From Ottowia beijingensis (GTDB taxonomy: Bacteria > Pseudomonadota > Gammaproteobacteria > Burkholderiales > Burkholderiaceae_C): a stretch of DNA of 64,000 nucleotides. The position numbers and the translations under genes were made by a program. Shown here in pieces: positions 41,286-50,894 of this stretch. The stretch spans positions 2,728,001 to 2,792,000 of the forward strand of contig NZ_JACCKX010000001.1 of assembly GCF_013423955.1 (NCBI RefSeq), written 5' to 3'. Below the pieces are notes generated by a model. That model was given only the letters and a program-made list of their open reading frames with translations. It was not told the DNA's origin and did no database searches. The first letter of the stretch is position 1. Each line of letters begins with the position of its first letter.

Positions 41286-41304
41286 AATGAGAATGATTGT
41301 TATT
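41286..41304 (-). promoter_or_regulatory. Fur box upstream of the siderophore receptor
   Basis: AATGAGAATGATTGTTATT matches AATGAGAATnATTCTCATT at 16 of the 18 defined bases. It lies about 220 bases before the assumed receptor start, next to ATTCTATATGCAA, which can serve as a minus-strand promoter region. The long distance suggests the true start may be upstream of 41065. Confidence 0.7.
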
Positions 41305-41559
41305 GGCTGTGGCGATGGGGCGACAGCGGGGCGCAGCGCTTGCTGCGTCGAGAGGGGCAGCGTCGTGCGTTCGGCAGACGGTGCAGGGGCGGTGGAAGCC
41401 GCCCATGGGCTGGCGTGGGGCGAAGCGCTGGTTCGCGGCTGCCGCCGCTCCTGCGGCGCGGGGGCGCAGCTCAAGGGAGTCTGTCAGGAGGGCAGGTGGC
41501 TTGGGGGATGGCAGTCTTGCGGCCGCCATTCGCTTGAGGAGCGTGCGGCCACCATGCCT

Positions 41560-41632
41560 GTGGGAGCGGGCTTGCCCGCGATGGGCTCCTCGGGCGAGGC
41601 AGGCGCTGCATCGCGGGCAAGCCCGCTCCCAC
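41560..41632. repeat. REP-type palindrome pair
   Basis: GTGGGAGCGGGCTTGCCCGC and the perfect inverted copy GCGGGCAAGCCCGCTCCCAC with a 33-base centre. The arms are identical to those of the pairs at 13344, 15309 and 50751. Confidence 0.9.
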
Positions 41633-41653
41633 AGCAGCGTGGAGCATGGTCAT

Positions 41654-41719
41654 AGGGAGTATAGGTCGTCAGCGCCCACCAACAGGGCGCTGGCGGATCG
41701 ATGGGCAGGGAGTATATGG
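41654..41719 (+). repeat. Family C repeat
   Basis: AGGGAGTATAGG, then CAGCGCCCACCAACAGGGCG with CTGGCG, then AGGGAGTATATGG. The clearest copy: direct GGGAGTATA boxes on both sides of a CAGCGCCC/GGGCGCTG stem. Confidence 0.75.
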
Positions 41720-41753
41720 TTCGCCCACCCTCTTCCCTGGCTCGTGCGCCGCC

Positions 41754-42230
41754 TCAGCCGACCTCGCCCATCTGGCTTTGCAGGTAGTTGGGCAGCCCCA
41801 CCTTCTCGACCAGCTCAAGCTGCGTTTCCAGAAAGTCGATGTGCTCCTCGGTGTCGTCCAGGATGTGCTGCAGCAGGTCGCGCGAGACGTAGTCGCGCAC
41901 GCTTTCGCAGTGGGCGATGCCGTCCTTGATGGTGGCCTGCGCGGCGCGCTCCATCTTCAGGTCGCAGGCCAGGATTTCGGGCACGTCCTCGCCGACCAGC
42001 AGCTTGCCCAGGTCCTGCAGGTTGGGCAGGCCGTCCAGCATGAAGATGCGGTCCATCAGCAGGTCGGCGTGCTTCATCTCGCCGATGGATTCGTCGTACT
42101 CCTTCTTCGCCAGCTTGTCGAAGCCCCAGTGCTTGAGCATCCGGTAGTGCAGAAAGTACTGGTTGATGGCCGTCAGCTCGTTCTTCAGCTGGGCCTGCAG
42201 GCATTCGATGGCCTTGGGGTCGCCTTTCAT
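41754..42230 (-). CDS. bfr: Bacterioferritin
   Basis: 158 residues, the normal length. It stores iron as a 24-mer with haem at subunit interfaces. Ferroxidase residues appear in LKNELTAINQYFLHYRMLKH and EYDESIGEMKHADLLMDRI, with the haem Met in the latter region, then DYVSRDLLQHILDDTEEHID. AAGGAG lies upstream of the ATG. Immediately upstream is a tandem 7-base G-rich repeat. The partner ferredoxin bfd is at 36126. Confidence 0.96.
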   Translation of the reverse strand: MKGDPKAIECLQAQLKNELTAINQYFLHYRMLKHWGFDKLAKKEYDESIGEMKHADLLMDRIFMLDGLPNLQDLGKLLVGEDVPEILACDLKMERAAQATIKDGIAHCESVRDYVSRDLLQHILDDTEEHIDFLETQLELVEKVGLPNYLQSQMGEVG

Positions 42231-42248
42231 GGGGGTGGTGCTCCTTGT

Positions 42249-42311
<63 letters not shown>

Positions 42312-42326
42312 ATTCTAGTTGATCGG

Positions 42327-43243
42327 TCAGCGCTTGTTGTAGCTCTCGATCGGGTCGTCGTTGGGCTGGGCGAACAGCGCTTTCAGCTCGTCCGACAGCG
42401 GCAGGTTCAGCGCCACGTTGCGCGGCGGAATGGGCTGCATGAACCACTTGTCGTAGTGCCTGGCCATTTCGCCCGAGGCCATCATGGCCTTCAGCTCGCC
42501 ATCCACCGCCTGCTTGAAGGCGGGGTCGTCCTTGCGGAACAGGATGGCGATGGGCTCGGACTGCAGCGAGGTACCGGCCAGCTTGTACAGCTTCGGATCG
42601 CGCGAGTTGGCCACCACGCCGGCCAGCAGGTTGTCGTCCAGCACGAAGGCGGCGGCGCGGCCGTTCTCGACCGACATCAGGCTCTCCAGGTTGTCCTTCT
42701 GCTGCGCCACGTTGATCTTGATGTCGAGGTCGCGCTCAAACGGCGCAGCAGCTGCACGGCGGTGGTGCCGGTGGTGGCCGAGACGGTCTTGCCGTCCAGC
42801 TGCTTCCAGTCGGTGATGCCCGAATCGGCCCGCACCGCCATGCGCACCTGGCTCAGGTAGGTGGTGACGGCAAACGCCAACTGCTGCTGGCGCGTGAGGT
42901 TGTTGGTGGCCGGGCCGCAGCCGATGTCCACCGTGCCGTTCTGCACCAGCGGCATGGTGTTCTGCGGCGTCATGGCGAAGTACTCCAGCCTGGCCTGCGG
43001 CACCAGCTTGCGGATGATGCGCTCGCACAGCTCGACGTGGTAGCCGGTGAAGTTGGTGTTGGCGCCCAGCGCATAGGCCATGGGCGGCGAGGCCTCGCGC
43101 ACGCCGATGACGGCCTTGCCGCTGCTGCGGATCTTGGCCAGGGTGTCGTTGCCGGCCTGCGCCATGGCGGGCGAGCCGAGGGCGGTCAGCGCGCCCAGCG
43201 CCAGGGCGGCGGCCACGGTGCGAAGCGGGTGGAAGGGGTTCAT
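42327..43243 (-). CDS. Amino-acid ABC transporter substrate-binding protein (GltI-like, frameshifted)
   Basis: About 305 residues after repair. A signal peptide (VAAALALGALTALGSPAMAQ) is followed by a family 3 solute-binding domain: GKAVIGVREASPPMAYALG, VELCERIIRKLVP, DIGCGPATNNLTRQQQLAF. It resembles glutamate/aspartate-binding GltI. A C is missing near 42741 (CGCCGTTTGAG). No permease or ATPase genes are adjacent, so it is an orphan or serves a distant transporter. Confidence 0.87.
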
Positions 43244-43332
43244 GGCTTGTCTCCTTGAACTTATGGTTGGAACTGGCAGTATGCCGAGGTCGCCCGCACC
43301 AGTGCGGCGGCGTTTGCACAATAATGCATGTC

Positions 43333-45039
43333 ATGCCCACCGAGACAAGCATCAAAATTCATCCTCGGCGCCCGCGCCACCAGCTGAAGGGGCGCCAGCC
43401 GAGCGATGCGGCCCGCGCCGAAGTGCGCGCGTTGATCGGCCCGCCGCCGGCCGAGGGGCACCGGCGCGATCTGCTGATCGAGCACCTGCATGCGCTGAAC
43501 GACCACTGGCACGGCCTGTTCGAGCGGCACCTGGTGGCGCTGGCGGCCGAGATGCGGCTGTCGATGGCCGAGGTGTATGAGGTGGCGAGCTTCTACCACC
43601 ACTTCGAGCTGCTGCGCGACGACGCCGCGGCGCCGCGGCTGACGGTGCGAGTGTGCCAGTCGCTCAGCTGCCAGCTGGCGGGGGCCGGGGACTTGCTGGC
43701 GCGGCTGCCCGCGCTACTGGGCACGGACGTGCAGGTGGTGCCCGCGCCCTGCATCGGCCGTTGCGAGCAGGCGCCGGCCGCGCTGGTGGGGCAACGCGCG
43801 CTGGGCTATGCGACGGCGCAGGACATCGTTTCAATGTCAAGCAAGGCTTCAGCGCCCGCCAGTCAAGCGCAAGCAGCTCCTGAAGTGATAGCTTTCGAGG
43901 CCTATCACCAAGGCGGCGGCTACGCGCTGGCGCAGGCCGTGGCGCGCGGCGAGCGCGATGCCGAGGGCGTGATGGCCGCGCTGGAGCACGCCGGCCTGCG
44001 CGGCCTGGGCGGCGCGGGCTTTCCGGCCGGGCGCAAGTGGCGCATCGTGCGGGGCTTTGATGCCCCCGGTTGATGGCGGTCAACATTGACGAAGGCGAGC
44101 CGGGCACCTTCAAGGACCGCTTCTATCTGGAGCGCGACCCGCACCGCTTTCTGGAAGGTGTGCTGATCGCCGCGCACGTGGTCGGTTGCGAAGCCGTCTA
44201 CATCTACCTGCGCGACGAGTACCCCGAATGTCGCGCCATTCTGACGCAGGCGCTTGCCGAGCTGCAAGCCGCGCCGGAGCTGCGCGGGCAGCTCCCGAAA
44301 ATGGAGCTGCGCCGCGGCGCCGGTGCCTACATCTGCGGCGAAGAGTCGGCCATGATCGAAAGCATCGAAGGCAAGCGCGGCGAGCCGCGCCTGCGCCCGC
44401 CCTACATCGCCGAGCGCGGTTTGTTCGGCCGCCCGACGCTGGAGCACAACTTCGAAACGCTGTATTGGGTGCGCGAGATTCTGGAGCGCGGCCCCGAGTG
44501 GTTCGCCAGCCAAGGACGCCATGGCCGCAAGGGCTGCGCAGCTACAGCGTGAGCGGCCGGGTGAAGCAGCCGGGCGTGAAGCTGGCCCCGGCCGGCATCA
44601 CGCTGCGCGAGCTGGTCGACGAGTACTGCGGCGGCATGGCTGAGGACACGCGCTGTACGCCTACCTGCCCGGCGGCGCCAGCGGCGGCATCCTGCCCGCG
44701 CGCCTGGCCGATGTGCCGCTGGACTTCGACACGCTGCAGCCGCACGGCTGCTTCATCGGCAGCGCGGCGGTGATCGTGCTGAGCCAGCACGACAAGGCGC
44801 GTGACGCGGCGCTGAACATGATGCGCTTCTTCGCCGATGAAAGCTGCGGCCAGTGCACGCCCTGCCGCGTCGGCACCGTGAAGGCTGCGCAGCTGATGGA
44901 AGCGCCCGTGTGGGACGCGGCCACGCTGAATGACCTGAGCGCCGTGATGGTCGATGCCTCGATCTGCGGCCTGGGCCAGGCGGCGCCCAATCCCATGCTG
45001 TGCGTGCAGCGCTACTTTCCGCACGAGGTGGAGCCATGA
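43333..45039 (+). CDS. NAD-linked formate dehydrogenase gamma-beta fusion (NuoE-NuoF type; three frameshifts)
   Basis: About 569 residues after repair. Residues 1-165 form a NuoE/FdsG-like [2Fe-2S] domain (FYHHFELLRDD, VCQSLSCQLAG, PCIGRCEQAPAAL). After a linker comes a NuoF/FdsB-like part with the NADH/FMN site (GLRGLGGAGFPAGRKW, NIDEGEPGTFKDR, GAGAYICGEESAM) and the 4Fe-4S motif (ESCGQCTPCRVGT). It would pass formate electrons to NAD+. Bases are missing near 44071, 44534 and 44649. The linker (KASAPASQAQAAPEVIAF) is encoded by a family A repeat. The FdsB N-terminal thioredoxin-like domain is absent. Its stop overlaps the next ATG. Confidence 0.85.
43845..43894 (+). repeat. Family A repeat forming the fusion linker
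   Basis: GGCTTCAGCGCCCGCCAGTC, AAGCGCAAGCAGCTCCTGAA, GTGATAGCTT. The first 30 bases match the intergenic copy at 17407 almost exactly. It is read in frame as ASAPASQAQAAPEVIA, exactly between the two domains of the protein. Confidence 0.85.
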
Positions 45040-48000
45040 ATGCACCGCTGAAACCCCCAGCGCTGGCCAGCGTGGCGTTCGAACTCGACGGTCGGCCCGT
45101 GGAGGCGTTCGAGGGCGAAACCATCCTGAAGGCCGCCGAACGACACGGCGTCGAGATTCCGCGCCTTTGTTATACGGACGGTCTGCGCGCCGACGGCAAC
45201 TGCCGCGCTTGCGTGGTCGAGATCGAGGGCGAGCGCGTGCTGGCCCCCAGTTGCTGCCGCGCCGTGCAGCCGGGCATGAAGGTGAAGGCCACGAGCGAGC
45301 GGGCGCGCAAGTCGCAGAACCTGGTCGTCGAGATGCTGATGGCGGAGATGCCGGAAGCCGGCTTCAAGTGGAACGATGACGAAGCTCCTTCCCCGCTGGG
45401 GAAGGCCGGGATGGGGGCCATCCACGTTGGACGAGGGCGCGCCGCCGGCCCCACCCCAACCCTCCCCAGCGGGGGAGGGCACCACCCCAACCCTCTCCCG
45501 CGCGCGGGAGAGGGGCAACAGCCCCAAGCGCGCACATCGCGGCTACCGGCACGGATGCCCCCTCTCCCGCCAGGCGGGAGGGCAAGGGTGAGGGCGCGGC
45601 CCCCATCGGCCAGCACGGCGAACTCAGCGCCTGGGCCCATCGCATGGGCATCACGGTACGCCCCGCGCTGCAAGCCCTGAAGCGCGCCCAACCCGCGCCC
45701 GACCTCAGCCACCCCGCCATGGCCGTCAACCTCAGCGCCTGCATCCAGTGCACGCGCTGCGTGCGCGCCTGCCGCGAGGCGCAGGTGAACGACGTGATCG
45801 GCTACGCGGGGCGCGGCAGCCACGCGCGCATCGTGTTCGACCTGGAGGACCCGATGGGCGCCAGCACCTGCGTGGCCTGCGGCGAATGCGTGCAGACCTG
45901 CCCCACGGGCGCGCTGATGCCGAAGGCGCACATCGGCCCGCAGAAGGTGGACCGGCAGGTCGATTCGGTCTGCCCGTTCTGTGGCGTCGGCTGCCAGATC
46001 ACCTACCACGTGCGCGATGAGCAGATCGTCAGCGTGACTGGCCGCGACGGCCCGGCCAACGAAGGCCGGCTGTGCGTGAAAGGGCGGTTCGGCTTCGATT
46101 ACGTGGCCAGCCCGGAACGCATCACGAGGCCGCTGATCCGGCGCGCCGACGCACCCAAGAACGTCGAGCATTGCGAGCAGCACCCCGACTGGCGCAGCGT
46201 GTTCCGCGAGGCGACTTGGGAAGAAGCCCTCGACCTGGCCGCCGGCAAGCTGGTCGAGTTGAAAGCGCAGCACGGCCCGAAAGCGCTGGCCGGCTTCGGC
46301 AGCGCCAAGGGCAGCAACGAAGAGGCCTACCTGTTCCAGAAGCTGGTGCGCACCGGCTTCGGCAGCAACAACGTCGACCACTGCACGCGGCTGTGCCATG
46401 CGTCCAGCGTGGCGGCGCTGCTGGAGGGCGTGGGCTCGGGCGCGGTCAGCAACCCGGTGAAGGACGTGGAGCACGCCGAACTGATCCTCATCATCGGCTC
46501 CAACCCCACGGCCAACCACCCGGTGGCGGCCACGTGGATGAAGAACGCGGCGCAGCGCGGCGCGAAGATCGTGCTGGCCGACCCGCGCGTGACCGACATC
46601 GCGCGCCACGCCTGGCGCGTGCTGCCCTTCAAGCCGGGTGCCGACGTGGCGATGCTGAACGCGCTGCTGCACGTGATCGTCACCGAGGGGCTGTGCGACG
46701 AGGCATTCCTGCGCGAGCGCGCCGACAACTTCGAGGCCTTGAAGCAGAACGTGCAGGGCTATTCGCCCGAGGCGATGGCACCGATCTGCGGCATCCCGGC
46801 CGCCACGCTGCGCGAAGTGGCGCGCGCCTACGCCACGGCCAGGACGGCGATCATCCTGTGGGGCATGGGCGTGAGCCAGCACGTGCACGGCACCGACAAC
46901 GTGCGCTGCCTGATCGCCCTGGCCACCTGCACCGGCCAGATCGGCCGCCCCGGCACCGGCCTGCACCCGCTGCGCGGCCAGAACAACGTGCAGGGCGCCA
47001 GCGATGCGGGGTTGATCCCCATGATGTACCCCAACTACCAGCACGTGGCCGATGCATCGGCGCGTGAATGGTTCGAAGACTTCTGGGGCCAGCCGCTCGA
47101 CCCGAATCCGGGCTACACGGTGGTGGAGATCATGCACAAGGCGCTGGCCGACGACAGCGACCCGCACAAAGTGCGCGGCATGTACATCATGGGCGAGAAC
47201 CCCGCGATGAGCGACCCCGACCTGAACCACGCGCGCCATGCGCTCAGCAGCCTGGAGCACCTGGTGGTGCAGGACATCTTCCTCACCGAAACCGCCTGGC
47301 TGGCCGACGTGGTGCTGCCTGCGTCGGCGTGGCCCGAGAAGACCGGCACCGTGAGCAACACGGATCGCATGGTGCAGCTGGGCCAGCAGGCGCTGCAGCC
47401 GCCGGGCGAGGCACGCGCTGACCTGTGGATCATCCAGCAGATGGCGCAGCGCCTGGGGCTGGACTGGCGCTATGAAAACGAGACTCCCTCCCGCGCTGGG
47501 GAGAGCCTGCCCCGGACGCGATCCGGGGCTGGGGTGGGGGCCGGCGGCGGTGAATGTGAATACGCCGCCGGCCCTCACCCCCACCCTCTCCCCAGAGGGG
47601 CGAGGGAGCAAGGACCCACACACGCCGACCGCAGCGCCCAGAAACGCCCTCTCCCGCTGGCGGGAGAGGGCAGGGGTGAGCGTGCGGCCGCCTACCACGG
47701 CGTCGCCGCCGTCTACGACGAGATGCGCCGCGCCATGCACGGCGCCATCGCCGGCATCACGTGGGAGCGCCTGCAGCGCGAAAGCAGCGTGACCTACCCG
47801 TGCCTCGCCGAAGACGACCCCGGCCAGCCCATCGTCTTCACCGACAGCGTGCCCACGGCCAGCGGACGCATTCAGCTGGTGCCGGCCGACATCATCCCGC
47901 CCGACGAGCGGCCCGATGCCGATTACCCCATGGTGCTGATCACCGGCCGCCAGCTGGAGCACTGGCACACCGGCGCCATGACGCGCCGCTCCGAGGTGCT

Positions 48001-48295
48001 GCACGCCATCGAGCCCGGCCCCACCGTCAGCATGCACGGCGACGACCTGGCGCGCCTGGGCCTGCAGCCCGGCGCCACCGCGCGCGTGCAATCGCGCCGG
48101 GGCGAGGTGGCGCTGACGGTGCGCCGCGACGACGGCACGCCGCCCGGCAGCGTGTTCATTCCCTTCGCTTACCGCGAGGCGGCGGCCAACCTGCTGACCA
48201 ACGCCGCGCTCGACCCGTTCGGCAAGATTCCGGAGTTCAAGTACTGCGCGGTCCGGGTCGAGCGGGTGGGTTCGCCAGCGCTGCCAGCAGCGTGA
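45036..48295 (+). CDS. fdsA: NAD-linked formate dehydrogenase alpha (molybdenum) subunit with two repeat insertions
   Basis: About 1086 residues after one repair. The [2Fe-2S] domain (RLCYTDGLRADGNCRACVVE) and two 4Fe-4S motifs (CIQCTRCVRACREAQ, CVACGECVQTCPTGAL) are followed by the molybdopterin-dinucleotide domain with its own 4Fe-4S site (CPFCGVGCQ). The Mo ligand Cys is in HCTRLCHASSVAALLEG. Typical FdsA proteins are about 950 residues; the excess matches two insertions of about 200 bases each (45385-45595 and 47481-47682). The frame differs across the first insertion by one missing base. The ATG overlaps the previous stop codon. No FdsD or FdhD gene follows. Confidence 0.88.
45385..45595. 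repeat. G/C-rich palindromic element inserted in fdsA (first)
   Basis: CTTCCCCGCTGGGGAAG, CCCCAACCCTCCCC, AGCGGGGGAGGGCACCACCC, CCCTCTCCCGCGCGCGGGAG and CCCTCTCCCGCCAGGCGGGA form a series of stems. The surrounding protein sequence (FKWNDDEA... and ...QHGELSAWAHRMG) is conserved FdsA, whereas the inserted stretch is low-complexity Pro/Gly/Arg. This is the CCCTCTCCC-type element normally seen between genes. Confidence 0.85.
47481..47682. repeat. G/C-rich palindromic element inserted in fdsA (second)
   Basis: CCCTCCCGCGCTGGGGAG, CCCCGGACGCGATCCGGGG, the perfect stem GGCCGGCGGCG/CGCCGCCGGCC (47539-47549 and 47563-47573), CCCACCCTCTCCCCAGAGGG and CCCTCTCCCGCTGGCGGGAG. It is read in frame as about 67 residues between LGLDWRYENE and the conserved AAVYDEMRRAMHG segment. 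Confidence 0.85.
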
Positions 48296-48317
48296 TCGCA
48301 GCGGGCAGAATCGCGCC

Positions 48318-48776
48318 ATGGCCCTGCCCGAAATCAACATCACCAACGTCAGCCAGGCCATCCAGCTGGCGCTGACTCCCGTGTTCCTGCTCACGGGCAT
48401 CGGCGGCCTGCTCAACGTCATGACCGGGCGGCTGGCACGCATCATCGACCGCGGGCGCTACCTGGCCGAGACGCCGCCGCCCACGCTGGCGGGTAGTGCG
48501 CGCCTGGAGCGTGAATTCCATGATCTGGAGAAGCGCCGTCGCCTGGCCAGCGGCGCCATCACGGCCTGCACCTTCGCGGCACTGACCACCTGCCTGGTCA
48601 TCGTGCTGCTGTTTCTGGAGGTGATGGGCTCGCTGCGCATCATGTGGTTGGTCGGGCTGACTTTCATGCTCTCCACGCTGGCGCTGGTCATCAGCCTGGC
48701 GCTGTTCCTGCGCGAGGTGCATCTGGCCACGTACACCGTGCGCATCGCGCAGCACAGCGGCCAGACGAGGTTCTGA
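48318..48776 (+). CDS. DUF2721 membrane protein
   Basis: 152 residues with three membrane helices: one at about 16-36 (IQLALTPVFLLTGIGGLLNV), then ACTFAALTTCLVIVLLFLEV and LTFMLSTLALVISLALFL. The family-typical MTGRLARIIDRGRYL and LEREFHDLEKRRRL lie between them. Function unknown. It starts 23 bases after fdsA and precedes the FUSC-like gene by four bases. Confidence 0.8.
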   Translation: MALPEINITNVSQAIQLALTPVFLLTGIGGLLNVMTGRLARIIDRGRYLAETPPPTLAGSARLEREFHDLEKRRRLASGAITACTFAALTTCLVIVLLFLEVMGSLRIMWLVGLTFMLSTLALVISLALFLREVHLATYTVRIAQHSGQTRF

Positions 48777-48780
48777 CGCG

Positions 48781-49910
48781 GTGGACGATCCGGTGCGCGA
48801 ATTCAAGCGCGGCCCCTGGTGGTCCTGGTCGCGCTTCCAGGCCTTTCTGCGCACCGAGCTGGGGCACCTGACCACCGTGCACGCCAGCGACCGCCCCTGG
48901 CAGATGCCACTGGCAGCGGCGCTGGCCTCGGGCCTGCCGCTGATGGTGGGTGCGTGGTTCAACCGGCTGGATTACGGCCTGGCCTCTTCGCTGGGTGGCC
49001 TGGTGTTCCTCTACGTGCCGCGCACCGCGCTGCACCACCGCATGGTCACGCTGATGGCCTGCGCCTTCGGCATGTCGGCGTGCTACGCGCTGGGGTTGAT
49101 GAGCCACTTCTATCCAGCGCTGATGGCGCTGTCGCTGGCCGTCATCACCCTGCTGGCCACCATGGTGTGCCGCTTCTACGCCGTGGGGCCGCCGGGCAGC
49201 TTCTTCTTCGTCATGGCGGCGGCCATCGGCGCGCACATGCCGATCCACGTGCCCGACTTTCCGCTCTACGTCGGCCTGTTCACGCTGGGCTGCGTGCTGG
49301 CCTGCCTGATCGCGTTCGGCTACAGCCTGTGGATCTTGCGCCTGCGCGAGCCGGCGCCCATCGCGCCCTGCCCGCGCCCACGTTCGACTTCGTGGTGTTC
49401 GACTCGGTCGTCATCGGCGTGTTCGTCGGCGGGTCGGTGCTGGTGGCGCAGGCGCTGGGCCTGCAGCGTGCCTACTGGGTGCCGGTGAGCTGCCTGGCCG
49501 TCATTGCCGGTGCCACGCTGCGCGCGGTGTGGGACAAGCAGCTGCAGCGCATCCTGGGCACCGCGCTGGGTCTGCTGCTGGCGTGGGGCTTCATGGCGCT
49601 GCCGTTCAACCCGTGGCTGATCGCGGCCATGGTGATGGTGCTGACCTTCATCATCGAAACGCTGGTGGTGCGCCACTACGGCGTGGCGGCGGTGTTCATC
49701 ACGCCGCTCACGCTGCTGCTGGCCGAGGCGGCGGCGTTCGGCCAGCAGTCGACCATGGCGGTGCTGCAGGCGCGCTTTGTCGACATCGTGCTGGGCAGCG
49801 TGATCGGGCTCGTCGGCGGCGCGTGCATCCACAGCCCGCGCTTTCGCGCCGCCGTGTCGCCGTGGCTGCGGCGGCTGGCGCCGCAGCGCCTGCTGCCGCC
49901 GCCGCGCTGA
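48781..49910 (+). CDS. FUSC-family membrane protein (aromatic acid exporter-like, frameshifted)
   Basis: About 376 residues after repair, from a GTG start. Two blocks of membrane helices are visible: about 45-185 (GLASSLGGLVFLYVPRTALH, ATMVCRFYAVGPPGSFFFVM) and about 205-350 (VIGVFVGGSVLVAQALGLQR, AYWVPVSCLAVIAGATLRAV). The second block matches the FUSC domain of YccS/AaeB-like exporters. A base is missing near 49368 (GCGCCCTGCCC). An aromatic or other toxic compound is a possible substrate, but only by family. Confidence 0.78.
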
Positions 49911-49913
49911 GCC

Positions 49914-50735
49914 ATGCAGCTCACCCGCCGCCACACCCAGCGCCTGCGCCAGATGCTCCGCTCGGCCGGCTGGCCGATGCTGGACGTGCTGGAGGCCGAA
50001 CTGCTGACCGCCGGCCTGCTGCAGCGCGTGCCGGGCAGCGCGGGCGCCGAGACGCTGCGCGTGACCGACGCCGGGCTGGCGGCCATCGCCGCATCGGCCG
50101 TCAGCAACCGCGCCGCGCTGTCGGCGCACGAGGCGCTGGTGCAGCGCGTGGCGACCGAGCTGGCGCGCGCCGGGCGCATCGTGTGGCGCGGGCTGGGGCT
50201 GCGCGTGCCGCTGCCGCCGGTTGATGGGTCGAATCAGGCTACAGCGCTTGCTGGGCAAGCGCCATTAGCTATCAATAGTGAAGTTTCTGAAGACGATGGA
50301 GGCCTTGGCGAGACCATGGTGCCCGGTGCCCCGAAGGCCCGCTGGCTCGTCGCTTGCCCCGACGTGTTCTCGCTGCGCCACACCAGCGTCGAGGCCTACC
50401 TGCAACCCACCGTGCACGAGATCAAGGTCAGCCGCGCCGACCTGCTGGGCGACCTGAAGCGGCCCGACAAGCGCGCCGCCTACCTGCAGATGGGCGGCGC
50501 CTGCTGGTACGTGCTGGGCCGCGATGCGAAGGGCCGTGCCATCGCCAGCCCCGAGGAAGTGCCGCCCGAGTGCGGCGTCATGCAATGGGAGGCGGATGAT
50601 CGCCTGGCCGTGTTGCGCCCTGCACCGCGCCGGACGGTCGAGCGGTTGCCATTCCACGTCTGGATGGCGCTGGCGCGCGCCACGCCGCTGCCGCCGCCCG
50701 AGGACGAGCAGGGCGATCTGGCCGTCGCGGATTGA
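49914..50735 (+). CDS. MmcB-like PD-(D/E)XK nuclease-fold protein with family A repeat insert
   Basis: 273 residues. The C-terminal half holds CPDVFSLRHTSVEAYLQPTV and HEIKVSRADLLGDLKRPDKR, then AAYLQMGGACWYVL, the D...ExK layout of the MmcB/restriction-endonuclease fold group. The N-terminal 95 residues resemble a winged helix (DAGLAAIAASAVSNRAALSA). Residues near 105-125 (NQATALAGQAPLAINSE) are encoded by a family A repeat (50237-50280). It may act in DNA repair or as an uncharacterised nuclease; family assignment is moderate. Confidence 0.6.
   Translation: MQLTRRHTQRLRQMLRSAGWPMLDVLEAELLTAGLLQRVPGSAGAETLRVTDAGLAAIAASAVSNRAALSAHEALVQRVATELARAGRIVWRGLGLRVPLPPVDGSNQATALAGQAPLAINSEVSEDDGGLGETMVPGAPKARWLVACPDVFSLRHTSVEAYLQPTVHEIKVSRADLLGDLKRPDKRAAYLQMGGACWYVLGRDAKGRAIASPEEVPPECGVMQWEADDRLAVLRPAPRRTVERLPFHVWMALARATPLPPPEDEQGDLAVAD
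50237..50280 (+). repeat. Family A repeat inside the MmcB-like gene
   Basis: GGCTACAGCGCTTGCTGGGC, AAGCGCCATTAGCTATCAAT, AGTG. It is read in frame between the N-terminal helix domain and the nuclease-like domain. Confidence 0.7.
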
Positions 50736-50750
50736 GTGGGCACCTGCTTT

Positions 50751-50825
50751 GTGGGAGCGGGCTTGCCCGCGATGGCAGCGCTTGGACCACAAGATACGCC
50801 GCATCGCGGGCAAGCCCGCTCCCAC
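50751..50825. repeat. REP-type palindrome pair
   Basis: GTGGGAGCGGGCTTGCCCGC and its perfect inverted copy, 15 bases after the MmcB-like stop codon, between convergent genes. A family A fragment (ACAAGCGCGAGCAGCCATCT) follows at about 50863-50890. Confidence 0.9.
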
Positions 50826-50894
50826 AAGAAATCAGAACGTTATCCGCCCCGAGTCGCCGCCGGACAAGCGCGAGCAGCCATCTAATCAATAGCG

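Larger units (their letters stand above)
41066..41753. other. 688-base spacer: Fur box, REP pair, family A and C repeats, no gene
   Basis: Contents in order: a family A copy (CAGCTATTGAATCAATAGCT, 41084 onward), the Fur box at 41286, about 230 bases of G/C-rich sequence with no convincing gene, a REP pair (41560-41632) and a family C repeat (41654-41719). Short open frames exist but show no family features and read through the repeats. Confidence 0.65.

Noticed and set aside
41297..41650. Possible small genes in the 41.3-41.6 kb spacer
   Set aside because: The open frames run through the REP pair, differ in every frame and show no ribosome-binding site or recognisable motif.
45170..48445. 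A 1091-codon open frame antisense to the formate dehydrogenase alpha gene
   Set aside because: It is a G/C-rich mirror of a real gene, rich in His/Arg/Gly with no domain, and the plus strand shows strong iron-sulfur and molybdopterin motifs.
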